From the NCBI GenBank assembly GCA_965230415.1, contig CBDDKZ010000005.1, forward strand, positions 5,332,001 to 5,396,000: a DNA stretch of 64,000 nt, read 5' to 3'. Positions 1-10,100 of this stretch are shown one piece after another. The position numbers were made by a program, and so were the translations under genes. The stretch is from CBDDKZ01 sp965230415 (GTDB lineage Bacteria > Bacteroidota > Bacteroidia > Cytophagales > JAAEPT01). Below the pieces are notes generated by a model. The model saw nothing but the letters and a program-made list of their open reading frames with translations. It ran no database searches and was not told where the DNA came from. Position 1 is the first letter of the stretch. Every line of letters starts with the position of its first letter.

Positions 1-1
1 A

Positions 2-1393
2 CATTACAGCGTTATCATTCGACACATAAGGTATATTTTTTTTTACCTTTTATTCATATCACTTCTTGCCTGTAACGATTCCCCCCCTTCCTCGAGGTCC
101 GAGAAACATGATTTAGAAGTAAACTTTGCTTCTACAGTTGCAAGCACTATTACAAATGGAACGATTAAAGATTCCATACTAATAAACCATGCTAATGAAT
201 CTATCGCGTATTATATACCTGACAGCCTGAAGGTAACAGAAAAAACGCCTTTAGTAATATTCCTGGACCCACAGGCACGAGGAGGGCTTCCTCTGTACAA
301 ATACAAAGAACTGGCTAAAAAGTATGGGTTGGTATATATGGGATCTAACTTTTCCAAAAATGGCATTCAAGCGTCAATTATTAAGGAACATTTTAACAGA
401 ATAACCAATTGGTACAAGGAAAAATTTGATGTAAAATCACCTCCTGTCTTTGTATGTGGATTTTCAGGGGGAGCTAAAATAGCTGCTTACATTTCGAATG
501 TTATTAATAATATAAACGGAATTATTAGTTGTTCCGGTGATTTATCTAAGATTTCACCGAAGCGCTTCGCTACACTTCCTTCAATAGAACTTACGGGTAA
601 TCAGGATTTCAATTATTGGCCAAGTATTTTTACAGAATCCAAATTGTTGCAAACCGTCCCTCCTCCTCAAAAATATATACCGCTAACTTTTGAAGGAGAG
701 CATGAGTGGCCGCCCGTAAGTATTATGAATAAAGGCCTGGTTTGGCTATTGTTCCAAAATAATCACCTGTTAACTGAATCGGTTATCGAAAGCACCATTA
801 GTGATACTTCTGATGTCTCTTTTTCAAATATATGGCCCACACTAAGCAAAAAAAGACAAACGGAGTATTGCAGACAGATGCGTATAAAAAGTAGCAGTTC
901 CTGTGACCAGGTATTGAATAGAGGGCGCATTCGACATGAGCAGGAAAGCATGATAGCTATTTATAAAACCGAACAAGAACACCTTCAGCACTTATATAAT
1001 TTGTTGCAAAACAAAAAATGGACTGCGCTCAAAGTCGCTATAAAAACAATCAAAAACACAACAATACCCAAAGCTGAAAAAAATAGTTCATCAAGAATTT
1101 TAGCCACTTTAAGTATTTCAATATACATGCAAGCTACAAGTTTAATAACAGCTCAGCCCTCAATTTCTCTTGAACTTATAGACATCTACCGAGATATTTA
1201 TCCAAACTTCTATGAATCGCATTATTTGTGTTTTTTATATGAAATGAAAAATGGCAATCAAGCGAAGTCCATTGAGTATTTGAAAAATGCAATCGAATTG
1301 GGATTCAACGAAAAATCACGAATTTCAATAATAGATTTTGATGAAAAATATCAGGGTAACGTGAGTAAAATCATTCAAAAAATTTCATATTAA
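2..1393 (+). CDS. Lipoprotein alpha/beta hydrolase with C-terminal helical region; 5' end outside window
   Basis: The frame is open from base 2, so an ATG at 329 is internal and the true start lies at or before the left edge. Codons at about 26-73 give a hydrophobic stretch ending L-L-A-C, a lipobox with the Cys at 71-73, so this is a predicted lipoprotein. A nucleophile elbow G-F-S-G-G lies near 460-475. A following L-T-G-N-Q-D segment (about 590) and G-E-H-E-W (about 700) are candidate acid and His of a Ser-Asp-His triad. The last ~150 residues look helical and TPR-like. Substrate is unknown; an esterase or peptidase-like role is possible. I infer hydrolase from the elbow and spacing only. 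Confidence 0.7.
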   Translation, partial: HYSVIIRHIRYIFFYLLFISLLACNDSPPSSRSEKHDLEVNFASTVASTITNGTIKDSILINHANESIAYYIPDSLKVTEKTPLVIFLDPQARGGLPLYKYKELAKKYGLVYMGSNFSKNGIQASIIKEHFNRITNWYKEKFDVKSPPVFVCGFSGGAKIAAYISNVINNINGIISCSGDLSKISPKRFATLPSIELTGNQDFNYWPSIFTESKLLQTVPPPQKYIPLTFEGEHEWPPVSIMNKGLVWLLFQNNHLLTESVIESTISDTSDVSFSNIWPTLSKKRQTEYCRQMRIKSSSSCDQVLNRGRIRHEQESMIAIYKTEQEHLQHLYNLLQNKKWTALKVAIKTIKNTTIPKAEKNSSSRILATLSISIYMQATSLITAQPSISLELIDIYRDIYPNFYESHYLCFLYEMKNGNQAKSIEYLKNAIELGFNEKSRISIIDFDEKYQGNVSKIIQKISY

Positions 1394-1565
1394 CCAATTT
1401 TTTCGTTTATTCACAATTGCATCAAACTACCAAAAACAGGGCTTACACAGTGTTAAACAACAATTTATTCATCATACACTAACCATTCCCTGACCAAAGA
1501 GGACATAGCGTAACATAAGTTACCAATATACAGTATTTTTACGTAGCAAATAGTAACCAGGAATT

Positions 1566-2717
1566 ATGCTTAGATTAGTTTTAACATTCACCATTCTCAT
1601 TAGTTCGATAAGTTGTATTCATGCTGAATTAATTGGCGCATTAAAGCATGGCAAGTGGGGATATATAGAATCCAACACTGGCAAGTTTGTTATTCAGGCC
1701 AAGTTCGATGAAGCGAGAGTCTTTCACGAAGGATTAGCAGTAGTACGAGTAGGGAACTTATTTGGAGTCATTGACAAAAAAGGTTCATACACCGTAAAAC
1801 CTAAATATGACAATGCTGATTACAATTTCAGTGATGGTTATTTAGGTGTATACATTGATGGTGCTTGGGGCTTTGTAGATAATAAAGGGACCACAAGCAT
1901 TAAACCTCAATTTGACAACATCGCTTATTTTAATGAGGGTAAATGTGTCGTATATAAAAACAAAAAACTAAGTGTAATAGATAAAAGTGGAAACTTATTA
2001 TTCAATTACAAAAAATGGAACAATAAAGGATTGCGTAGTCCAATAGTGTTTAGAGACGATCGTGCAGTAGTATTTAGTACCGATATTGAAGAACTCAAAA
2101 CCTTAAACATTTCTTTAACCACCTTAAATACAAGAAATGGTAAAATAAAAGGTTCTTACATTATTATTAATTCCAAAGGAAAGATTTACCATCAACTTGC
2201 CAATGGAAGCAGTGTTAATATTAATAACGCTGTTAAGAAACGACAAATAGAGCCAACTTTTAGAGCAGGTTTAATGGCATATATAAACCCTGATAATTCA
2301 TTCTCGTATGTAAATACTGATATGGAAGAAGTGTTTAGACTAAATGGTGACATAACCAAAGTTTATGGTTTTTTCAATGGCGTTGCGGGTGTTGTTAGTA
2401 ATGACAAGCTTGGGCTTATTGATAAATCAGGCAATTATTTGGCACCGGCAAGTTTACCTATTGCCAGTTCATCCCCTATTCCAATATATGAGAATGGAGT
2501 GATATTGGTAAAAAATTCCAATCACAAATTCGGATACATTGATAAAAGTGGAAAACAGTTGGTGGAAAATTTCGACAAGCTTTCACCTATGCACAATGGT
2601 ATAGCAAGTGCAAAGAAAAATGGGAAATATGGAATTATTAACCAAAGGGGTACCTGGATAATCCCTCCTTCATTTGATAAATTATTGTACCCGGAAATTT
2701 GTACCTGTTTTAATTAA
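1566..2717 (+). CDS. Exported WG-repeat protein
   Basis: 383 residues. Residues 1-20 form a hydrophobic signal peptide ending A-H-A (cut before E21); the Cys at 17 does not sit in a good lipobox. The rest is built of WG (KWG) repeats, each about 35-45 residues, with cores such as K-W-G-Y-I (30-34), L-F-G-V-I-D (65-70), W-G-F-V-D (101-105), L-G-L-I-D, F-G-Y-I-D and Y-G-I-I-N, usually followed by K-G or S-G and then a K/P-x-F/Y-D segment. WG repeats are thought to form a beta-propeller-like binding fold; no catalytic residues are visible. The next gene starts 12 bases after the stop, so the two are probably co-transcribed. Specific function unknown. Confidence 0.85.
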   Translation: MLRLVLTFTILISSISCIHAELIGALKHGKWGYIESNTGKFVIQAKFDEARVFHEGLAVVRVGNLFGVIDKKGSYTVKPKYDNADYNFSDGYLGVYIDGAWGFVDNKGTTSIKPQFDNIAYFNEGKCVVYKNKKLSVIDKSGNLLFNYKKWNNKGLRSPIVFRDDRAVVFSTDIEELKTLNISLTTLNTRNGKIKGSYIIINSKGKIYHQLANGSSVNINNAVKKRQIEPTFRAGLMAYINPDNSFSYVNTDMEEVFRLNGDITKVYGFFNGVAGVVSNDKLGLIDKSGNYLAPASLPIASSSPIPIYENGVILVKNSNHKFGYIDKSGKQLVENFDKLSPMHNGIASAKKNGKYGIINQRGTWIIPPSFDKLLYPEICTCFN

Positions 2718-2729
2718 AAGGGCCCTTAT

Positions 2730-4163
2730 TTGGAAGATAGTGAGATTTTAAAGCATCTACTGGAAGAAGTTGTTGAAAAAGTAGAGTTAGGTGAACTTGA
2801 AACCTGGACAGACAAAAACTATCGCAAATTAAGCGAAATCATCAGTGAGAGTTCAGGTATTAATGTTAGTCACAATACCTTAAAGAGGCTTTTCGGAAAA
2901 TCGAAGACCGGGGCCAACTACTCCCCTCAGGAGGCCACTAAAGACGCCCTCGCGCGTTACCTCGACCACAAAGACTGGTACGAATACACCAAAAGTAAAA
3001 GGCAGCAAAGTTCGCCTAAAAAGGAAGAGGAAGAATTCAAAGAAAGCGGAGATAGCGAGTCACAAATCACGGAAATTCCGCCTGAAGCAGAAAAGGAACC
3101 AAGTGACAAACACCCCCCTCCACCTACAATTATAGATGTTAGGACAAAAGTCGTTTCAAATGATCCTCCCGCTGATGAAGCCCCCGCTCCAATTCAAGAA
3201 CATTCAATTAGTGAAGATTCGTCTTCTGAGGAAAAGTCCTCAAAACCCCGCCTGAAATTAATCCTGATTGCTTTAGGAATCATGGTGTTTATTGGAACGA
3301 TAATCTTCGTTGCCCAGCGAACTGGATCGACAAGAAAAATCAACACAAAACTTATCGCCAAATCCGGAGAAGCTCCATTTACCGCAATTTTAGCATATAA
3401 ATCAGAGGAGAATAATAGCGATAGTATTTTCGCTATATTCGAAGACAACGTGCTTGAGAAAATTCACTTACCTGCGGAGCATCAACAAATAACACATGTA
3501 TACAAAAGACCAGGTTTTTACAATGTAGTAGTTGTTAACGAAAATGCTGACACGTTATCTAAAGAACAAATTTTAGTAAGTTCTCCTAAATGGACGCTAT
3601 ATGAAGGTCAACTCAACAATGTACACCTTAACCAACAAGTTAAGAGTCACTTTTATAGCAAGGAGTTCAATGCTAAAACTTATAGCTATTTTAAGAATTT
3701 CAACATGACTACAGACGAACTATCACTTTCCTTTATTGCCAAGGGAGGAAGCAACGGTGATATTGACGAAAATATTCGTCTAAGAGGAAACTGTATGATC
3801 ATTGATGAATACGACGAAAGGGAAAAAATTATCATAGCTAATGTTGTTGGTGATAAAGGAGAAATATTGTTTACACTGAGTGAAGCGTGTTGCTTCGGTG
3901 ACCTCATCGAAATAATCGGACAAAAAGCAATTGATGGAAAGTACAACAACCTCAGCAATTTCGGGTTGGCTCTAAACAATTGGAACATGTTTAAAATACT
4001 GGTGCATAACAAACACATTTCATTTACCTGCAATGAACAAATTATTTATACAGACCATTTTTCCAAGTCTATAGGTCAATTAATGGGCATTAATCTGATC
4101 GTAGTTCCGGATGGAGAAGTTTCCAAGGTCACAATTAATCAAGACACTTTCGAATTGAATTAA
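2730..4163 (+). CDS. Transmembrane protein: cytoplasmic HTH-like domain, one membrane segment, outer PKD-like and LamG-like domains
   Basis: 477 residues from a TTG codon 12 bases after the WG-repeat gene. Residues 1-85 are charged and helical, with an XRE/Cro-like pattern (L-S-E-I-I at 34-38, S-H-N-T-L-K-R at 47-53, then a W-Y-E-Y end at 83-86). I recall similar N-terminal domains in many Bacteroidota membrane proteins. Residues 90-173 are an acidic, Pro-rich linker. Residues 175-196 form one membrane segment. Residues about 205-285 resemble a PKD domain (G-E-A-P-F, then Y-K-R-P-G-F-Y). Residues 290-477 look like a jelly-roll or LamG domain. With no signal peptide the N-terminus should be cytoplasmic, giving a CadC/ToxR-like topology. 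A regulatory role is inference; a structural role is possible. Confidence 0.7.
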   Translation: MEDSEILKHLLEEVVEKVELGELETWTDKNYRKLSEIISESSGINVSHNTLKRLFGKSKTGANYSPQEATKDALARYLDHKDWYEYTKSKRQQSSPKKEEEEFKESGDSESQITEIPPEAEKEPSDKHPPPPTIIDVRTKVVSNDPPADEAPAPIQEHSISEDSSSEEKSSKPRLKLILIALGIMVFIGTIIFVAQRTGSTRKINTKLIAKSGEAPFTAILAYKSEENNSDSIFAIFEDNVLEKIHLPAEHQQITHVYKRPGFYNVVVVNENADTLSKEQILVSSPKWTLYEGQLNNVHLNQQVKSHFYSKEFNAKTYSYFKNFNMTTDELSLSFIAKGGSNGDIDENIRLRGNCMIIDEYDEREKIIIANVVGDKGEILFTLSEACCFGDLIEIIGQKAIDGKYNNLSNFGLALNNWNMFKILVHNKHISFTCNEQIIYTDHFSKSIGQLMGINLIVVPDGEVSKVTINQDTFELN

Positions 4164-4187
4164 TATTAATTCAGCATCTAATTAGAT
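4157..4187. repeat. Two adjacent perfect palindromes
   Basis: GAATTAATATTAATTC (4157-4172, spanning the stop codon of the upstream gene) and ATCTAATTAGAT (4176-4187) are both perfect palindromes, ending 23 bases before the ATG at 4211. The second 12-mer recurs exactly at 45903-45914, inside a longer palindrome upstream of another exported-protein gene. Candidate operator for a dimeric regulator; low sequence complexity makes this uncertain. Confidence 0.4.
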
Positions 4188-4210
4188 ATTTCAGTAAATT
4201 CAAAGTGTTT

Positions 4211-5830
4211 ATGCGCAACAGAAGGTATCATACACTGCTTCTCGGTTTATTTTTGATGTTGATTAACAACGCTTTCTGTACTATTTCATCAGACTCTTCC
4301 ACAACAGGCCCAAATGTGTATTCAAATGGCGATTTCTCTAGCACTAACGTATTGAACAATATAATAAACCTGGAGTACCCTAATACCATTTTTGTGGACA
4401 AACCGGATTTTATTAATTCAACGCTTGATTATGTTACAACTCATCCTAATGCTGGTCAATTCACAATTACCAATAAAACAGGAGAACTGAATAACTTTCC
4501 GATCAACACCATAGCGGTAGAAGATAGTAATGATATCACTAATTTGATGGCCTTGTTTTTTGTATGTGATACAAGCCCGCTTTTCGAAAAAACATTTAAT
4601 ACGAATTGTTTTAGGGAAACTTATTTACTCACATTTGATATTATCAACGTGATAGATAGCAGCGTCAATACCTTCGAACAGGGATTTTCATCACCCCGAA
4701 TAGAGGTGTACGCAAACGACATTAAAATATTAGAAACAGAATCAATCCCCAATAATGCCTCCTGGCATCACGTTGAAGAAGTATTTGAACTAAAAGACAC
4801 CAGTCAATTCACTTTAAAATTCCAAAGCATTGCTGACTCTTGCAGTATATTTGTAATTGATGAAATTAAACTTCAAAAGTTTTATTCTTTAACCGCCTTT
4901 GAAAGAGCACTACCTGTCATTACTTCAAATAACACGCTTGAAAATTGTTTTAACGACAAAACAAACAATCTTCTTGAAAACACCAATTTTAAAAGTACTG
5001 ATAAGGAGTATATTAGCAACCCTGACTTCCCTAATTCACTGTTTCTAAAAGCAACCAATATCACATCCTCCTACAATTTCGTGAGTTCTCAACCCACAGT
5101 AAATGAGTTTACAGTAGTGAATTCATTAGAAAACATATACGACACAATCACTTTAAAACCTGCAAACATGGACGAAGACTTTATATTGCTCTATGCATTG
5201 CAGGACACAGGAAGCTTGTTCAAAGACAGCTCAGATTCATACTGCATCGGTGCTAATTATGAATTCTCTTTTGAGGTTCTCAATTTAATAGATTCTGTTT
5301 TCTACCCGGCCGGCAATGAGGCTTATCCATTTTGCCAGCTTCCTCAGGTACCAATGTTAGACGTTTATATTAATGATCATAGATTAATCGAAACAGGGCA
5401 TATTGTTAATAATGGCATATGGAACAAATATGTAGTTTATTTCACACTGGATTCTAGCTATAACAATTTTAGCGTTGAAATAAAAAACGCAACGCAAATT
5501 GATGAATTTAGTCTTGTTGCATTAAAAAATGTATATGTCAAACGTTGTAACAATAAACCCGAATTATTTGTACCGAACGCGTTCACCCCGAACGGAGACC
5601 TATTAAACGATCAACTGGAAGTTTTTGGAAAAGATTACCCCAATTTCAAAATGAAAATATATAATAAGTGGGGCGAAATTATATTTGTAACCGATAATCG
5701 TAACAAGCTATGGAATGGAGAATACCTGGGTGAAAAAGCTCCTACTGGCCAATACCCGTGGCTAATTACATTTGATGATTGCAATGGAGATCAAATATCC
5801 AAAAGTGGCACGACACTCCTAATCGAATAA
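4211..5830 (+). CDS. Secreted two-module protein with T9SS type B sorting domain
   Basis: 539 residues from ATG 4211; a GTG two codons upstream (4205) is also possible. A signal peptide covers the first ~20 residues (hydrophobic L-L-L-G-L-F-L-M-L core, ending near N-A-F-C). Two homologous modules of about 190 residues follow (near 4310-4890 and 4966-5550). Each opens with an N-x-x-F/D-F-x-S-T segment and later carries T-F/L-F-x-x-x-N/L-I-D-S and N-x-W-x-x-x-V/F motifs, like carbohydrate-binding-type jelly rolls. The C-terminal ~85 residues are the type B T9SS signal: V-P-N-A-F-T-P-N-G-D, I-Y-N-K-W-G, W-N-G and P-T-G-Q-Y. The PorP/SprF gene follows directly and may serve its export. Confidence 0.85.
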   Translation: MRNRRYHTLLLGLFLMLINNAFCTISSDSSTTGPNVYSNGDFSSTNVLNNIINLEYPNTIFVDKPDFINSTLDYVTTHPNAGQFTITNKTGELNNFPINTIAVEDSNDITNLMALFFVCDTSPLFEKTFNTNCFRETYLLTFDIINVIDSSVNTFEQGFSSPRIEVYANDIKILETESIPNNASWHHVEEVFELKDTSQFTLKFQSIADSCSIFVIDEIKLQKFYSLTAFERALPVITSNNTLENCFNDKTNNLLENTNFKSTDKEYISNPDFPNSLFLKATNITSSYNFVSSQPTVNEFTVVNSLENIYDTITLKPANMDEDFILLYALQDTGSLFKDSSDSYCIGANYEFSFEVLNLIDSVFYPAGNEAYPFCQLPQVPMLDVYINDHRLIETGHIVNNGIWNKYVVYFTLDSSYNNFSVEIKNATQIDEFSLVALKNVYVKRCNNKPELFVPNAFTPNGDLLNDQLEVFGKDYPNFKMKIYNKWGEIIFVTDNRNKLWNGEYLGEKAPTGQYPWLITFDDCNGDQISKSGTTLLIE

Positions 5831-5832
5831 AA

Positions 5833-6861
5833 GTGGTGAATTCTAAAGTCTACATATTTAGCTTACTGGCACTTTTGAGTATATTTTTCAGTATAGGACA
5901 AGACATTAATTATTCACAGTACTATGCAAACCTCGTCCAATTAAACCCGGCCTATAGTGGAGCGCAATTGGAAAGCAGGGTTGTAGGAGCCTCTCATGTT
6001 CAATGGCCCAAACTTGGGTTCAATTATATTTCAAATGCTGTCACATTTGATCACAGCCTTAAAAAATTAAACAGCGGACTCGGCCTAAATCTAAACAACC
6101 TGTATTCAGAATCTGGTAACTTACGCATCGATAACTTCTCATTGATTTATGCCTATCACCTTTTGCTATCTGCTGAACTAAAATTATCCTTTGGGACTTC
6201 GATCGGCTATCAACGTATTAGGCTAGACCCAGATGATCTTACTTTTGGTGATCAATTCAATAACAATGGACTTGCAAATTTGATGACACTTGAAATTATA
6301 GATCAAACTTCAAGTAGTTTTCTGGATATTGGGTCTGGCGCCATGTTATACAACAAAGAATTTTGGGTTGGAGGTGCGGCCCACCACTTGAACGCTCCAT
6401 CATATGCACTAAACGATGAAGCGAAGATTGCTACAAGGTTTGATTTTCATATGGGATACAAATTTTATTTAAATTCATTTTATGAAGAAGAGTATACCGA
6501 CAAATACCACTCTAAAGAATTGAGTTTATCTCCAACCATGGCTTATCGCTTCCAAAACACTTTCGACCAATTTGATATCGGCGTATATCTGAAATATGGT
6601 CACTTGCAATTGGGTACATGGTACCGCGGCACCCCCATAAGGTCGAAAAAATTATCATCGTCTTTGAATCAAGCAATAGTTTTTCTTGCAGGTTATTCAT
6701 CAAAAAAAATACGATTAGGATATAGCTACGATTTAGATCTTAAATTACCACAGTACAATACGGGAGGTTCACACGAAATCACAGTAGCCATTTATTTACC
6801 ACCCAAAAAACCTGTCATAGATTACGGCGACAGACTTAGACCTGAATGCCCTGATTACTAG
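5833..6861 (+). CDS. PorP/SprF family T9SS outer-membrane protein
   Basis: Family hallmarks are Q-D-I-N-Y-S-Q-Y-Y just after the signal peptide, L-N-P-A-Y-S-G, a long run of beta strands with G-L-G-L-x-L, and a C-terminal G-G-S-H-E-I-x-V. About 342 residues, normal for the family. Known relatives (PorP, SprF) are outer-membrane partners of the type IX system, and SprF-like members are needed for particular type B cargo. I place the start at GTG 5833 (or 5836): it lies 2 bases after the upstream stop and yields a clean signal peptide ending S-I-G-Q. The in-frame ATG at 5779 would overlap the upstream gene by 52 bases and add a polar leader. Confidence 0.88.
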   Translation: MVNSKVYIFSLLALLSIFFSIGQDINYSQYYANLVQLNPAYSGAQLESRVVGASHVQWPKLGFNYISNAVTFDHSLKKLNSGLGLNLNNLYSESGNLRIDNFSLIYAYHLLLSAELKLSFGTSIGYQRIRLDPDDLTFGDQFNNNGLANLMTLEIIDQTSSSFLDIGSGAMLYNKEFWVGGAAHHLNAPSYALNDEAKIATRFDFHMGYKFYLNSFYEEEYTDKYHSKELSLSPTMAYRFQNTFDQFDIGVYLKYGHLQLGTWYRGTPIRSKKLSSSLNQAIVFLAGYSSKKIRLGYSYDLDLKLPQYNTGGSHEITVAIYLPPKKPVIDYGDRLRPECPDY

Positions 6862-7015
6862 GTGATTACCGAAAAACCTGTTACTTGATCAAGATATGAC
6901 AAGTAATTGAGGAGGGTATGATTAAACTCATCATAATTTAATTCCCCATCTTTGATATATCGCTAATGAAGAATTAGTAAAAAACATTTAAAGTCGGATT
7001 AATTGAGATAGATGT

Positions 7016-7048
7016 AACAGAGTAGCCTAACTGAGTGGGCGCTCTGTT
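7016..7048 (+). terminator. Possible terminator hairpin after the PorP gene
   Basis: AACAGAG (7016-7022) pairs with CTCTGTT (7042-7048) around a 19-base loop that contains further weak pairing. A T-rich tail follows (GCTTTCTTT). It lies between the PorP/SprF gene and the next secreted protein. A weaker inverted repeat, TTACTTG/CAAGTAA, is at 6881-6887/6900-6906. Nothing else is recognisable in 6862-7146. Confidence 0.4.
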
Positions 7049-7146
7049 GCTTTCTTTGAAGTAAGTTTTTTATCCAGTTGTTTGCGAGATAATGCCTATT
7101 AGTACCGAAAACAAGTTTCGTATTCAGCCCTAAAACACAACCTTAG

Positions 7147-10100
7147 ATGCAACTAAAAAAATGTATAGCTGTAGTTTTTACTGTAGTGATACTTATAGCC
7201 AAACTTTATGCTGTCGGGGTCACGGAAATTGATCCTAATGAGGATGGAATTCGATTAAACTTCGCCTCTCAAGATGGTTCCGTAAGTTTCATGCCTTATG
7301 GAAGTGTAGAAATTGAACGTCTCAATGTTGAGCTCAAAGCCGGGGAAACAATTCACTTTGGATTTCGATTTAATGAACAAGGCTTAAACGATGCTTTAAA
7401 TAACGTATTTGTACGTCTGGTAGATGAAGCAGGTAATGTGGTAGTTCCTGAGGTCGAAATTCTGGCGGGACAGCCGGGTTTTATCAATTCCTATGCTGAA
7501 GCCGAAGCGGGTCCTGTAAGCCTATTTCCGGGAGGATATGACGCATTAAATTATACCAGCAATGTGCGAGGCACATTTCATATCGAAGTTAATTGGAGAA
7601 ATAATGAAAACAACCGCTCTGCTTTGATGGCAGGATTTTATGATTTCACCGTGACGGATGCAGGTAACCAGGAACAAACCGGCAGAGTATGGTCTCACCG
7701 ATGGATGGTGAGAGCAGACAATGTAAATATAGACTTTTTTGCTTCTCAGTATATCTACACGGTGGACAAGTTTATTAACAGAGTAGATTACAACGGAATG
7801 AATCCCTGGCGTTTTATGGCTATGGCCAATAGCTTCGGCATACAAAACAACGGAAACTGGTTTGTTGACCGCATGTCAGAAAACAAATCTCAGGGAGGTG
7901 GGATAGCCGATCAGGATCTGGTACCTGGAGATTTTCATATTTTTTATGACTTACCCGATACAACTATTTTCGAACTCACCACCGTAGATGATCTATTTGC
8001 CGTGCTTACCGACAGCTTACGATTATCGGGATGCCTGGGCAATTACTGTATCGAAGTATCTGTAAGCAAACCCACCTTTGCTAATATCTTGCTTGACTTA
8101 AATGGTATTCCCGGTTACCAGGCAAATAGCGCAGATAGATGGATAGAAACCTTTCTTGAGGCCGGTTACAATTGTGTGGAATGGGACGGTCTTGACGGAC
8201 TTGGTAACGTGGTATCCAATGTCAATCTGGTGATAGATATGGGTTTCATATCAGGTTTAACAAATTTCCCGGTAGTGGATGTAGAAGGAAATTCGGATGG
8301 TTTTATTGTAGAGTACCTTTACCCTGTTGAAATTGCCGGGTTTGCCAATACATTTTGGGATGACACTCAAATAGGAGGACAAAACAACTCCATTTTTCCC
8401 TGTGTTCCCGGACCCGGAAATGGTTGTCACAGATGGGACCCGAACTGGGGAGATGAAGATTTTATTAATACCTGGTGGTACTTGCTCTCCGACCCCATTG
8501 CCGGAGAATTAAATGTTCCCCCCATAACGTTGCAAATAGAACCGGTAAGCCCCGTTTGCCCGGGCGATTCGGTACAGCTCGTCGCTACCCAAGGCTTTGT
8601 TAATTATACATGGACGCCAGACAACGAACTTAGTGCTACCGATATCCATAATCCCTGGGCGTCACCGGATATAACTACTATGTATTACCTGACTGTCAGT
8701 ACTGATCAGGGCTGTGAAATTCAGGATAGTGTTGAGGTGGTAATCAATCCGCTCCCTGTAGTTACAGCTACACCCGATCCGGAACATGTATGTGAAGGAG
8801 AATCGACCACAGTGGCTTTCGACGGCGCAGACACATACACCTGGCTGGACAATAGTACTGCACCTAATCCCTTCACCTTTGTCCCAACAGCAGACACAAC
8901 ATCTATGAGCGTTATTGGTACTTCAGTAGATGGATGCGTGGACACCACCTCTTTCACGGTTTACAAACACCCATTACCTACTCCACTTATCAACAACCCG
9001 GGACCGGTATGTTCCGGTCAATCGGATACTATTTTTGTCAGTGGTGCCGGGAATGGAGGAACCTATGTATGGGACCCCGATAATCTCAATTTCCTTAATG
9101 ATTCCACCGCAATCATCACTCCAACTGTAAATACTACTTATACCGTAGAGGTCTCCACTATTTACGGATGTAACGGATCGGTAAGTACGAGTGTTGCCAT
9201 TATTGATCCTCCGGTTTTAAGCATTTCTCCAGATAAAGATAAGTGTGAAGGAGATACCGCTCACATTATCTTAAGCGGATATCAAAGTGGTATGAACCTG
9301 AGCTGGTCCAATACCAACCATATTATCTCAATCAATGGTGATTCAACAATCCTAATAGTAGAACCACCTGTTGGCCAGCATATTTATACTGCAAATGTAG
9401 ACATCAACGGATTTTGCCAGGCGACTGCAAGTATCACCATAGACATTCATCCTGCTCCTGTTCCGGGTATCAGCCCAAATGATACTATTTGTGAAGGTGA
9501 GTCTTCAATACTTACGGCAACGGGAGGGACTAGCTACCAATGGAACCCTACTAATTTCTTATTCCCTGCCACAGGTGATGTCGCTACCGTAACTGCGACA
9601 CCAGATGTAGGTTCGCACCTTTACAACGTAACTATTAAAAATGCATTTGGTTGTGAAGCAGACACCTCCGTTCAGGTTGTAGTACATCCTAATGTAAGCC
9701 CTGCCATTGATTTAAACAACCCTTTAATTACATGTGGCCCTTCTGAAACAACGATAAGCGCCTTAAATATCAATAATGAAGGAAATAACCCAACTTACAC
9801 CTGGTTTACCAAAGAGCCGGGACAGACCGATTTTACGTTGGTGAATAATAATAATTCCACAAGCTTAATTATCCCGGAACCTGTGGATAGTATGCTAATA
9901 CGGGTACTCCTTACCTCAGACGCCTACTGCGTTGATCCCGATACCGTATCAGCGAGCACATTGTTGAAGGTTGCTCCCGTACCGGCTCCTTACCTACTCG
10001 CTCCACCGGTAATTTGTCCGGGGCAAACTATTGATGAAATCACCGTTGCGGATAGTAATAATTTACAGGGTGTAAGCTACGACTGGTTTTTTAGTGACAA

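Noticed and set aside
1394..1565. A consensus promoter before the WG-repeat gene
   Set aside because: No TAnnTTTG with a well-spaced TTG was found; only a partial TATTTTTA is present.
5779..5832. ATG 5779 as the PorP/SprF start
   Set aside because: It overlaps the upstream cargo by 52 bases and adds a polar leader before the signal peptide; GTG 5833/5836 is cleaner.
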